A model generated the notes under the pieces. It saw only the letters and a list, made by a program, of their open reading frames with translations. It was not told the DNA's origin and did no database searches. DNA of 64,000 bases from Henriciella pelagia (GTDB taxonomy: Bacteria > Pseudomonadota > Alphaproteobacteria > Caulobacterales > Hyphomonadaceae), in contig NZ_NCSU01000016.1 in assembly GCF_002088945.1 (NCBI RefSeq), positions 62,001-126,000 on the forward strand, read 5' to 3'. A program made the position numbers and the translations under genes. Below, one piece after another: positions 25,274-33,942 of this stretch. Numbering within the stretch: position 1 is the stretch's first letter; each line of letters begins with the position of its first letter.

Positions 25274-26863
25274 ATGGCACTAGAGACGATCGATCTCGTC
25301 ATTGTGGGGCTTTATGCGGTGGCGCTGTTCGCCATCGCAATCCTGGTCTCGCGTGAGCCTGCGGGCCACAAGAAGGACACTGAAGACTACTTTCTTGCCG
25401 GCAAGGCCCTGCCATGGTGGGCGATTGGCGCCTCGCTGATTGCCGCCAATATCTCGGCCGAGCAGATCATCGGCCAGTCCGGACAGGGCTTCGTGGTTGG
25501 TCTCGCCATTGCCGCCTATGAATGGCAGGCCGCCATTGTCCTGCTCATCGTCGCGAAGTTCTTCCTGCCCATCTTCCTCAAGCGGAAGATTTTCACCATG
25601 CCGCAATTCCTCGAGACCCGCTTCGGGCCCGAGGTCAAATCCATCATGGCGGTGTTCTGGATCGTCCTCTACACGGCGGTAAACCTGACCTCCATCCTCT
25701 GGCTCGGCGGTCTCGCCATCAGCGCTGTCACCGGCTGGTCCGTCATGCCCGCCATGATCGGCCTCGGCTCATTCGCTGTGCTCTACTCGCTCTATGGCGG
25801 CCTGAAAGCCGTCGCCCTCACCGACATCATCCAGGTCGTGATCCTGATCTTCGGCGGCTTTGCCATCCTCTGGATCTCGCTCGGCCTTGTCGGCGGCGAC
25901 GCCGGCCCGATGGCAGGCCTCTCCACGCTGATGGGTGAGATCCCCGGCCATTTCAACATGATCCTGAAGCCGGACCATCCCAATTATGGCGACCTGCCGG
26001 GCATCTGGACGCTGCTCGGTGGCCTCTGGGTCCTGCACTTCTCATACTGGGGCTTCAACCAGTACATCATCCAGCGCGCGCTCGGCGCCGAAAGCCTGCC
26101 GGAAGCCCAGAAAGGCCTCGCCTTCGCCGCCTTCCTGAAGCTGCTCATCCCGGTCATCGTGGTCATTCCGGGCATCGCCGCCCTCTGGCTGGCCCAGAAC
26201 GGCCAGCTCGACATGCAGGCCCTCAGCTCCACGCCGGACAGCACCTATGGCACGCTGATGACCCTCGTCCCGGGCGGTCTGCGCGGCATCGTCTTCGCCG
26301 CCCTCATCGCGGCGATTGTCTCATCCCTCGCCTCGATGATGAACTCCATCTCGACCATCTTCACCATGGACATCTACCGCGACTATATCGCGAAGGATAA
26401 GACCGAAGCCCATTACGTCATGACGGGCCGGATTACCGCGCTCGTTGCCATGGTCATCGCGCTCGTCCTTGCCCAGCCTTTCCTTGGCGGCATGGAAAGC
26501 GCCTTCCAGACCATCCAGGAATATACCGGCTTTATCGCGCCGGGCGTCGTCGCGGTCTTCCTGCTCGGCTTCTTCTGGGCGCGCACCAACACAGCCGGCG
26601 CCTTCGCCCTGCTGATCTCGTCGGTGGTGCTGTCCATTGCGGCCAAGCTGATGCTGCCGGACCTGCCCTTCGTGCTGCGGATCTGGATCGTCTTCCTCGT
26701 CTGCCTCGTCGTCGGCGTGGTCGTGTCACTCCTGACGCCAAAGCCGAAACCGGAACAGCCGGTCGACCTTGGCGGCATCCAGTTCGACACCAAGGTCGGC
26801 TTCAACATCGCCGCCGTCCTGATCGTCCTGATCCTCGCCGCCATCTACGTGGCCTTCTGGTAG
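25274..26863 (+). CDS. Sodium:solute symporter, SGLT-type sugar transporter
   Basis: 529 aa from the ATG at 25274 with a GGGGAGGG ribosome site 9 bases upstream. It has about 14 hydrophobic helices of the SSS (solute:sodium symporter) family. Motifs: DYFLAGKALPWWAIGASLIAAN (residues about 38-59, the SSF signature with N/E sugar contacts AANISAEQ), LYSLYGGLKAVALTD and IAAIVSSLASMMNS. The closest-looking characterised protein is Vibrio vSGLT. It would bring glucose (or a short oligomer) released by GH3 across the inner membrane. Forty-eight bases separate it from the halogenase gene, so it likely shares the transcript. It converges on the sulfotransferase gene with only 6 bases between stops. 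Confidence 0.88.
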   Translation: MALETIDLVIVGLYAVALFAIAILVSREPAGHKKDTEDYFLAGKALPWWAIGASLIAANISAEQIIGQSGQGFVVGLAIAAYEWQAAIVLLIVAKFFLPIFLKRKIFTMPQFLETRFGPEVKSIMAVFWIVLYTAVNLTSILWLGGLAISAVTGWSVMPAMIGLGSFAVLYSLYGGLKAVALTDIIQVVILIFGGFAILWISLGLVGGDAGPMAGLSTLMGEIPGHFNMILKPDHPNYGDLPGIWTLLGGLWVLHFSYWGFNQYIIQRALGAESLPEAQKGLAFAAFLKLLIPVIVVIPGIAALWLAQNGQLDMQALSSTPDSTYGTLMTLVPGGLRGIVFAALIAAIVSSLASMMNSISTIFTMDIYRDYIAKDKTEAHYVMTGRITALVAMVIALVLAQPFLGGMESAFQTIQEYTGFIAPGVVAVFLLGFFWARTNTAGAFALLISSVVLSIAAKLMLPDLPFVLRIWIVFLVCLVVGVVVSLLTPKPKPEQPVDLGGIQFDTKVGFNIAAVLIVLILAAIYVAFW

Positions 26864-26869
26864 GACCGG

Positions 26870-28693
26870 TCACTCGCCCAGAAAGGCCCGGAAGCGCTCC
26901 AGCGTATCCGGGCCGAGGGCGGCCTTGAGCGGCTGAAGATGCGTCTCGACCTTCTTCCAGGCGCCGATACCTTTCGTGTTCATCGGCTGGCGGACCTGTT
27001 CGCTACTGGCCGTGCGCACGGCCCGGTCCGTCTCATGGAAGTTCAGGCAGGCCGCCTCGAACGGAACGCCGACATGATCCAGCATGCGCCGGATCGCGCC
27101 CTCCGGATCGGCCACCAGTTCCTCAAACTGGACCGGTAGCACGCGCCCCGGCAGCACGCTCTGCCAGTGATCCATGAGCTTCAGATACCCGTTATAGTAC
27201 CGCCCGATATGGCCGAGATCATAGCTGAAGCTCGTCCCCTGCGCGAAATACTGGCGATACAGGCTGAACCCGCAATCGAGCGGGTTGCGGCGGATATCGA
27301 TGACCACGGCGCGCGGCAGGATTTTGTGGATCAGGCCGACATGCTCGAAGTTGAACGGCATCTTGTCGGTGAAGAAGGCCGCCCCCTCACGGCGGAAGAG
27401 CGCACTCTCGCGGATATAGCGATCCCCAAGGCCTGAGAGGTCGCTTACGGAAAGCCGGCCCAGCGCGGCAAGATAATCGCTGCCATACCGCTCAGCACAA
27501 AGCCGGTGCGCAGCCCGCTTTACGCTCGGCAGGACCGGCTGCTCCATCGTCGCTTCGATCTGCGAATGACTGGCAAGGATCTGCTCGACCAGGGTAGAGC
27601 CGGATCGCGGCAGTCCGATGATGAAAATGGGCGTCGGCCCGGCAACATCCTCCGCCTGCGCTGACAGCGCATCCGGTGTCATCTCGGCAATCATGCGATC
27701 CACCGCCTGCTCGAACGCGTCCGGATTGAACGGCACGTCCGGCTTCAGCTGGTTGGCGCGATGATAGAGCGCCATAGTCGCGTCCCAGTCGCCATTCGCT
27801 TCACTCGCCTTGGCGAGCGCGAAACTCGCAACGCATTGCTGCTGACGGTCAGAGCGCGGATCGGCAAGGATGGCCGTAATCGCATTCTGGTCCTCGCCGG
27901 AAAAATCATGCGTCTTGAGGTCCGCCAGCGCCCAGGCCGCGTCGCCATTGCGCGGATTGTTCTGCAGGCACCTCCGGAAAGCGGCAACGCTGTCCTCGCG
28001 ACGGCCGAGAATGCGCAGCGCCTGGCCCCGGACAAGATCGACATCGCTGATGCGCAATGAATGTCCGCCGCTCAGCGCCTCTGCGCGGTCGCAGGCCGCC
28101 AGCAGCTCCTCATTCTGGCCGTAGCGCAGCAACAGCGTTGCGAGCGTCATGACCGCTTCGAAACGCTCCTCTATCTCCACAATCTGCCGCGCAGCCTCCA
28201 GTGCCCGCGCATAGGCCCCGCAATCTTCCAGCGCGAAGACGAGGATGTTGCGAAGCGTGAGATTTGCTGGCGAATGCTCCAGCGCAGTGTCCAGAAGCGC
28301 CATGCAGGCCTCACTGTCGCCGCGGGCGCGGGCGAGATGCGCCAGCGTGAAGGCAGCGCGTGGATGGCCGGGATACTGGCGCAGCATGCCCTCGGCGACC
28401 TGCCGTGCCTGGTCGAACCGTCGCTGCTGCATGGCCCGCTGAATGGTCTGGAACTCGGCCTGCAGCGGATCAGCCTGCTCGGCGGCGCGCCCCGCATCGA
28501 CCGCCTCCGCAAATGCCCTCTCCCCGAAGAGCAGCCGGCTCAGCCGCATCCAGGCCGTGAAGTGACCCGGCTCAGCAGAAACGACCTGCCGCAGGCCCGC
28601 AATCGCCCCCACTACATCGCCTGCCGCCAATCGCGCATCAGCCTCGCGAAGCGCCCCATCTGCCCGTTGATCGACACTCATACCGCTACCCAT
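26870..28693 (-). CDS. TPR repeat sulfotransferase
   Basis: 607 aa. Residues about 10-330 are helical tetratricopeptide-like repeats (ALREADARLAAGDVVGAIAG; MLRQYPGHPRAAFTLAHLAR; AFRRCLQNNPRNGDAAWALAD). The C-terminal sulfotransferase domain starts with the PAPS 5'-phosphosulfate loop FIIGLPRSGSTLVEQIL (about 357-373) and has VVIDIRRNPLDCGFSLYRQYF for the 3'-phosphate. The start may be the ATG at 28693 or the one at 28681; neither has a strong ribosome site. TPR-sulfotransferases are common beside TBDRs in sphingomonads and Caulobacterales, and the receptor lies immediately upstream on the same strand. A hairpin between them suggests lower or separate expression. Acceptor unknown. Confidence 0.85.
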   Translation of the reverse strand: MGSGMSVDQRADGALREADARLAAGDVVGAIAGLRQVVSAEPGHFTAWMRLSRLLFGERAFAEAVDAGRAAEQADPLQAEFQTIQRAMQQRRFDQARQVAEGMLRQYPGHPRAAFTLAHLARARGDSEACMALLDTALEHSPANLTLRNILVFALEDCGAYARALEAARQIVEIEERFEAVMTLATLLLRYGQNEELLAACDRAEALSGGHSLRISDVDLVRGQALRILGRREDSVAAFRRCLQNNPRNGDAAWALADLKTHDFSGEDQNAITAILADPRSDRQQQCVASFALAKASEANGDWDATMALYHRANQLKPDVPFNPDAFEQAVDRMIAEMTPDALSAQAEDVAGPTPIFIIGLPRSGSTLVEQILASHSQIEATMEQPVLPSVKRAAHRLCAERYGSDYLAALGRLSVSDLSGLGDRYIRESALFRREGAAFFTDKMPFNFEHVGLIHKILPRAVVIDIRRNPLDCGFSLYRQYFAQGTSFSYDLGHIGRYYNGYLKLMDHWQSVLPGRVLPVQFEELVADPEGAIRRMLDHVGVPFEAACLNFHETDRAVRTASSEQVRQPMNTKGIGAWKKVETHLQPLKAALGPDTLERFRAFLGE

Positions 28694-28700
28694 AACAAGA

Positions 28701-28726
28701 AATGCGGAGACTTGCGCCTCCGCATT
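28701..28726 (-). terminator. Hairpin between TBDR and sulfotransferase genes
   Basis: On the minus strand AATGCGGAG, loop GCGCAAGT, CTCCGCATT, then TTCTTGTT. It is a perfect 9-bp stem with a T-rich tail, ending 7 bases before the sulfotransferase ATG, so it can act as a terminator/attenuator and also shape that leader. Confidence 0.7.
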
Positions 28727-28749
28727 CCCGATCTGGCCTTTCAGCCGTC

Positions 28750-31700
28750 TTACCGTGTGTAGGTCACACCGAAGAAGAAGAACCGGCCACGCGGACCAAC
28801 CGGCCAGGCCGTCTGGGTCGCATAAGGCTCTTCATCGGCAATGTTGTTCACACCGCCATACAGCGTCACCGAGTCGCTGACATCATAGCTCGCATTGATG
28901 TCGTAGATGTAGACTTCATCGAAGAAACCTGCATCGCCATAAAGCGGATTCGAACCCGTCACCTGCTCAATTTCGGCGACGGCCTGCTCACTCATATAGG
29001 TCGTCTGGAAGCCAAGGCTGAGAGGTCCGCGATCATAGCTCAAGCTGAGATTGCCGGACCATTCCGGCAGCTGAATCTCCTGCAGTTCCGGATTGACCTC
29101 GTTAAGGTCCTGCGGGTTGAAATAGCGGTCGAGTTTCTCCTGATAGGAGCCGACAAGACTGGCTCCAAATGTGTTTGCGCCGACATCGAACGAGTAATTT
29201 GCTGCGAAGTCGTAGCCGCTTGCTTCCAGCTTGGCGAAGTTGATCTGCCCCGTCGTAAGGCCATTGAGCCCTCCATCTCCGCGGCGCGAGATGGCGTCAC
29301 AGAACCCGACATTCGGGAAGTTTGGAGAGTCGTAACAGCCATTGAGAATATCGAGCGGCAGGACCGCCGAGATTGCATCTTCAATTTCGACGTCCCAGTA
29401 ATCCAGCGTAAGCGAGAACCCGTCGACGAAGCGAGGCGTAAATACGAAGCCGACCGTCATGGTTTCGGCCGTCTCGACGTCAAGATTGGGATTTCCGCCG
29501 GACGTACCGCTGAACCGTGCTGTCAGCGGGTTCATCCAGATGTAATTGCCGGAACCATCGAGGATGTCAGCGTCGGAAACGCCATTGCTCCGGAGCGCAG
29601 AAATACAATTGTCCTCACGGTACTGAGAACCGAAGGCGACATTAGACGGGTCACATGGATCGTCGGTTGCGTTGATCGTGATAGGAAGTTGCGGGTCGAA
29701 AAGCTCAGCAATGTTCGGTGCCCGCACGGCTTCCGACATCGTGCCCCGGAAAGTGATGTCTTCAATTGGTGCCCAGGTCAGGCCGTACTTCCATGTCGTC
29801 GCCTCGCCAAGCGTCGAGTAGTCGGCCAGGCGAACGGCACCGTCTACCGTCAGCTCTTTCGCGAATGGCCGATCTTTGAAGATTGGCAGTCTGATCTCTG
29901 CGAAGATGTCTGTGACATCGTAGCTGCCACCGGTATTGAACTGCTGCGTGTTGTCGATGCTGGTGTAGGAGAACAGCCACGGATCCACCTGGCTGACCTG
30001 AACGCCCGGCGTGAACGAAGTTCCGAGAGGCAGGATACCAAGCGTAATCGGATCGAATTCGTATGAACTCGACTCGCGTCGATGCTCAACCCCTGTCGCA
30101 TAACCAATCGGGCCGTCCAACACGGCATCGAGGACATCAAACTGCCCGGTCGCGACTAACGACACCACAGTCTGTTTGACCTCGAGTACATCTGTCAGTT
30201 GCGACGTCACAAAGTCCTGTGCCGCTGCACTCGCGGAATATGTGCCGAATGGGTTGAGCGGCTGACACTGACCATCGCCGGGTGTGAAGGAGTAATAGCG
30301 GTCGGACGCATATGCGCCGTTCGCAAATCCATTACCACCAGCGAAATAGTCAATCTCATAGGCGGCCGTCGGGTCGAGGTCCGAGCGACACACAATATTT
30401 CCATTCCCATCCGTCGTCGCGTCCATCGCGGCGAAGACGCGGTCGAGATAGAGGCCGGTCGTGTCCTGCGTATTGCGGAAATTGCCGTGATTGACCGAGC
30501 CTTCGAGGAAATGATTGTCGGCATATTCGACTTCAAACCCGGCCACGCCGCGTATCGTCTCGCGGGTGTAGGTGAATGGATTATTGTCGCTCCAGTCGAG
30601 CGGGTCCTGCGTCAGCAGGAGGTAGCCCACCTGGTCCGCAACCGTCTGCAGCTCAGCCGGAATGAACGGATTGTCCGGCAGGATGGCGAGCGTGTCATAG
30701 AACGTATCCTGCTCACCGAACGTCTCGGACTTCGCGTTCACATATTTGCCTTCGAAGAAGAGCTTGAAACGCGGATCGAGCTGGTAATTGACGTTGAGGT
30801 TCGCAACGAACTTGTCCGTCTCTGGATAGAGCGTATCCCGGTTGAAGTTCAGCCGGCCACCATCGCCGCCAATGCCCCAGAGACCATTGAGAACCGTGCC
30901 GTCCTGGTTGACGCGAACCGTGCCATCCGGATTGGTGAGCCAGCAGCCAGCCAGATAGCCGACGCGGCCACCTTCGGATTCCTGACAGTCGGCAATGCCA
31001 TTATTGTTGATGTCGACGAAATTGACCGACCGGTTGCCAAAACCAGGCGCGATCGAGCCTTCCTGCGAGGTTAGCCAGAAGCGCGGATCGTTCACGACCG
31101 CACGAGGCGGCTGGCTTGGATCTGTCAGCCAAGCCGGATTGGTCTGAAGCGTCGCAATCCCATTGTCCTTCGACCAGTCGCGGTCGCCATAGGTCAGCGC
31201 CGAATCCTGCTCCAGCGACAGGGCGAGCACGACATTCAGCTTGTCATTATCGAAATTGCGACCGACAAGCATGTCGAAGGCATAGTTCTCGGCATCGCCC
31301 TGGCCCGAGACCCCGCCATGCGCATCGAGCTGGAAGCCCTCGAAATCATCCTTGAGAACGAAGTTCACAACACCCGTCACAGCGTCGGCACCGTAGACAG
31401 CCGACGCGCCGCCCGTCGTGACCTCGACGCGCTCGACAAGTGCGCGCGGGATGGTGCCGATATCAACCGCCTGTGTGCCACGGAAACCCGCGACATGACG
31501 GCGTCCATTGACGAGCGTCAGCGTCCGCTCCTGCCCGAGACCGCGCAGGTTCAGCGCATTCGCACCTGTCAGCGAGTTCTCAGCCGTCAGAGACGACACC
31601 AGCGCCGGAATGTCGTTCACCACATCGGCGAGGTTCAGCTCCCCCGACAGCTTGATCGTATTCTCGTCGACCGACTGGACCGGCGTCGACGAAATCAGGT

Positions 31701-31875
31701 TCGGATCTGTCGGAATGCGCGAGCCGGTGACCGTGATGGTCTCCTGCACGGCCGCATCCTCGCCATCCTGCGCGGATGCACCTGGAACTCCGAAGGCCAG
31801 CAGCGATGTCGCCGCCGCCCCTGACAATAGCACGCGTTGAAGGCTTACGCCCCCCATGGGTCGCTTGAAACTCAT
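28750..31875 (-). CDS. TonB-dependent receptor (sulfotransferase-linked)
   Basis: 1041 aa with an AGGAG ribosome site before the ATG at 31875. Signal peptide ending GASAQ, TonB box-like ETITVTGSRIP, and plug motifs (LNLRGLGQERTLTLVNGRR, VERVEVTTGGASAVYGADAV). The long barrel ends in VTYTR. The plug sequence places it in the large family of Sphingomonadales/Caulobacterales receptors with unknown ligands, different from the TonB_Xanth_Caul carbohydrate type at 19508 and 47761. A TetR gene lies upstream on the same strand; the 232-base gap 31876-32107 should contain its promoter but I could not pick out a convincing -35/-10 pair or operator. Confidence 0.88.
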   Translation of the reverse strand: MSFKRPMGGVSLQRVLLSGAAATSLLAFGVPGASAQDGEDAAVQETITVTGSRIPTDPNLISSTPVQSVDENTIKLSGELNLADVVNDIPALVSSLTAENSLTGANALNLRGLGQERTLTLVNGRRHVAGFRGTQAVDIGTIPRALVERVEVTTGGASAVYGADAVTGVVNFVLKDDFEGFQLDAHGGVSGQGDAENYAFDMLVGRNFDNDKLNVVLALSLEQDSALTYGDRDWSKDNGIATLQTNPAWLTDPSQPPRAVVNDPRFWLTSQEGSIAPGFGNRSVNFVDINNNGIADCQESEGGRVGYLAGCWLTNPDGTVRVNQDGTVLNGLWGIGGDGGRLNFNRDTLYPETDKFVANLNVNYQLDPRFKLFFEGKYVNAKSETFGEQDTFYDTLAILPDNPFIPAELQTVADQVGYLLLTQDPLDWSDNNPFTYTRETIRGVAGFEVEYADNHFLEGSVNHGNFRNTQDTTGLYLDRVFAAMDATTDGNGNIVCRSDLDPTAAYEIDYFAGGNGFANGAYASDRYYSFTPGDGQCQPLNPFGTYSASAAAQDFVTSQLTDVLEVKQTVVSLVATGQFDVLDAVLDGPIGYATGVEHRRESSSYEFDPITLGILPLGTSFTPGVQVSQVDPWLFSYTSIDNTQQFNTGGSYDVTDIFAEIRLPIFKDRPFAKELTVDGAVRLADYSTLGEATTWKYGLTWAPIEDITFRGTMSEAVRAPNIAELFDPQLPITINATDDPCDPSNVAFGSQYREDNCISALRSNGVSDADILDGSGNYIWMNPLTARFSGTSGGNPNLDVETAETMTVGFVFTPRFVDGFSLTLDYWDVEIEDAISAVLPLDILNGCYDSPNFPNVGFCDAISRRGDGGLNGLTTGQINFAKLEASGYDFAANYSFDVGANTFGASLVGSYQEKLDRYFNPQDLNEVNPELQEIQLPEWSGNLSLSYDRGPLSLGFQTTYMSEQAVAEIEQVTGSNPLYGDAGFFDEVYIYDINASYDVSDSVTLYGGVNNIADEEPYATQTAWPVGPRGRFFFFGVTYTR

Positions 31876-32107
31876 TGGGATTCTCCTGACTGCCCGTTAT
31901 TTACCCTGAGCAGATGCTGTTGGAGATCCTGAACGTCCGCTAATGATTCAAATCAGTTTTCGCCATGGAAGCTGACTTTGCCCGCATAGCGGTCAGTTGC
32001 GCCTCAGCTTTTGTCATTGCCGACAGGAATGCACGCCATGTCGGACAACCTCCGGCCTGTTCTTGCGCAATTTCGGTGAGAGCAGAGCAGAACTCGCCCC
32101 ATGCCGG

Positions 32108-32770
32108 TCAGTCGATATCCGCCAGCATCTCGTCGATCATCTGTTTCTGGAACGCCTTGAGCAGCTCGATCGACCGGTTCGCGCCAGTCCGCGAATGTTC
32201 GCGCAGCGCGTCGATGGCAAGCCCCCGGCCCGCCGCCGCATAGAGCTGGACAAAGGCATCAAAGGTTTCGCGATGCCGTCCCTCGTCGAGCCCCATATCA
32301 GCGCCGAGTCTCCAGGTCCTGTCCTTGTGGCTCCGGTCGATTTCGTCGTTGATGTCCTCGATCCTCTTGGCGAGTTCGGGATCGCTGCGCGTGCTGAGCA
32401 TGATTTCGAGCCGCGCCACACCGGACGGCGAAAGCATCGCTTCCCACAATATGTCGACCAGGGCGAGGAACTTTCCCTTTGGCGTCTCAAAAGGGCTGAG
32501 GCGCTGCTTGTGCAGGGCCCGGCGCATTCGCCGGATATGTTCGGCCGTCGCAACAATCAGGTCTGCCTTGGTCGGGAAATGATGCAGCATCGCGCCACGG
32601 CTGACGCCCGCCCGTTTGGCCACAATCACGGTCGATGTCTGGTGGTAGCCCAGTTCATACAGGGTCTGGATCGTCGCTTCGATCAGTTTCGCACGCGTCG
32701 TGGCCGTACGTTCGGCATTCGGGATCCGCTTGCGGATTGGCGGGGTCTCGGCCTGGGAGTCGCTGGACAT
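32108..32770 (-). CDS. TetR-family transcriptional regulator
   Basis: 220 aa from the ATG at 32770; the open frame extends further but the upstream part (to 32848) has no homology look. The HTH domain lies at about residues 20-65: RAKLIEATIQTLYELGYHQT, then VAKRAGVSRGAMLHHFPTKA, the TetR helix-turn-helix. The C-terminal ligand domain is unremarkable. The gene is upstream of the sulfotransferase-linked receptor and transcribed the same way, and it stands next to the end of LacI (134 bases apart). Target and ligand cannot be read from the sequence; control of the receptor or of itself is likely. Confidence 0.88.
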   Translation of the reverse strand: MSSDSQAETPPIRKRIPNAERTATTRAKLIEATIQTLYELGYHQTSTVIVAKRAGVSRGAMLHHFPTKADLIVATAEHIRRMRRALHKQRLSPFETPKGKFLALVDILWEAMLSPSGVARLEIMLSTRSDPELAKRIEDINDEIDRSHKDRTWRLGADMGLDEGRHRETFDAFVQLYAAAGRGLAIDALREHSRTGANRSIELLKAFQKQMIDEMLADID

Positions 32771-32904
32771 GTTCTGGTTCACCGTCTGTGTCGCGGCCAG
32801 TATATGCCTTATCCGCCGCATTGTTCCAGTAACCCTGCCTGAGGTCACCGCAAAGGCGACGACCGGAAACGGGCCGGCTGGCCTGGGCGCTAACCCAGCC
32901 CCTA

Positions 32905-33936
32905 TTATGCGCCGCAGGACCCACGCACGATCAGTTCCGTCGGCGACCGCTCTGACCGGCGCGTACCGCCCTGCGAATCGACCAGCTTCGAGACCAGCAG
33001 GCGGCCTGCCTTCTCCGTGTCCTGCGACACGGTTGTCAGCGCCGGACGGGCCAGACGGCTGAACGGAACATTGTCATAACCGACAACGGACACATCATCG
33101 GGCACCTTCCGGCCCTGCGCCTGCAGCGCGCGGATCGCGCCAAAGGCGATCAGGTCACTCGCCGCGATGACGCCGTCAAACTCAACCCCCCGGTCGATCA
33201 GGCTGTGAATGGCGGCCTCGGCAGATTCCACCTCGAAATGTACCGGCAGGTACCAGTTCGGATCGGCATCAATGCCTGCCTTGTCGAGCGCTTCCACATA
33301 GCCGCGATAGCGCTGCAAAGCTTCCGGGGCTTCGGTGTCACCGAGGAACAGGATCTTCCTGCGGCCAAGCCGCGTCAGATGCGAGGTCGCGCGCCGGCCT
33401 CCCATCGGATTGTCGCTGCCAATCGAGCAATAGGACTGCTCCGGCAGCTCTGCGCCCCAGACAACGAACCGGCTATCCTTGACGGCCAGCCGGTTGAATT
33501 CGGTATGAAGCGAGCTCTGTCCGATAAAGATCACGCCATCGGCACGGCTCGTACTCATGGCGAAGGCCAGGTCGTCATAATTGGTCGGTGTGATATGGCT
33601 GACCAGCACATCGCAGTTTCGTTCGCGTGCGGCCTCGGCAATACCGGCCAGCAGTTCGAAGAAGAACGGATCATAGATATTGCCGTCGCGCGCCTGCGGC
33701 TGCGGCACCACGACCGCGATTGTCGCCTCGGCTCCGATCGGTCCGGCCGGCATGCGCTGGCGGAACGGATAGTCCAGCTCTCGGGCCAGCTCCCAAATCG
33801 CCTGCTTGGTGCGGCGATTGATGGCCGGGCTGTCGTTCAGCGCTCGCGACACCGTCGAGATGGAGACCCCTGCCCGCTTGGCAAGGTCTTCCAGCCTTGT
33901 CGACTTTCGTGACGCCTTGTCTGCTGAACCTGTCAT
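32905..33936 (-). CDS. LacI-family regulator of the alpha-glucan locus
   Basis: 343 aa. N-terminal LacI HTH: RLEDLAKRAGVSISTVSRAL with hinge ELARELDYPF. The periplasmic-binding-protein-like effector domain includes ADGVIFIGQSS, RKILFLGDTEAPEALQRYRG, FDGVIAASDLIAFGAIRALQ and VSVVGYDNVPFSRLARP. It is the last gene of the minus-strand run amylase - alpha-glucosidase - lacI, with 6 bases between it and the alpha-glucosidase stop. An Aml/AglR/MalR-type repressor answering to maltose or glucose is the natural reading. Palindromes of LacI type (TGCAAA...TTTGCA) occur at 37706-37719, 37550-37563 and near 50600-50732. Confidence 0.9.
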   Translation of the reverse strand: MTGSADKASRKSTRLEDLAKRAGVSISTVSRALNDSPAINRRTKQAIWELARELDYPFRQRMPAGPIGAEATIAVVVPQPQARDGNIYDPFFFELLAGIAEAARERNCDVLVSHITPTNYDDLAFAMSTSRADGVIFIGQSSLHTEFNRLAVKDSRFVVWGAELPEQSYCSIGSDNPMGGRRATSHLTRLGRRKILFLGDTEAPEALQRYRGYVEALDKAGIDADPNWYLPVHFEVESAEAAIHSLIDRGVEFDGVIAASDLIAFGAIRALQAQGRKVPDDVSVVGYDNVPFSRLARPALTTVSQDTEKAGRLLVSKLVDSQGGTRRSERSPTELIVRGSCGA

Positions 33937-33942
33937 ACGCGC

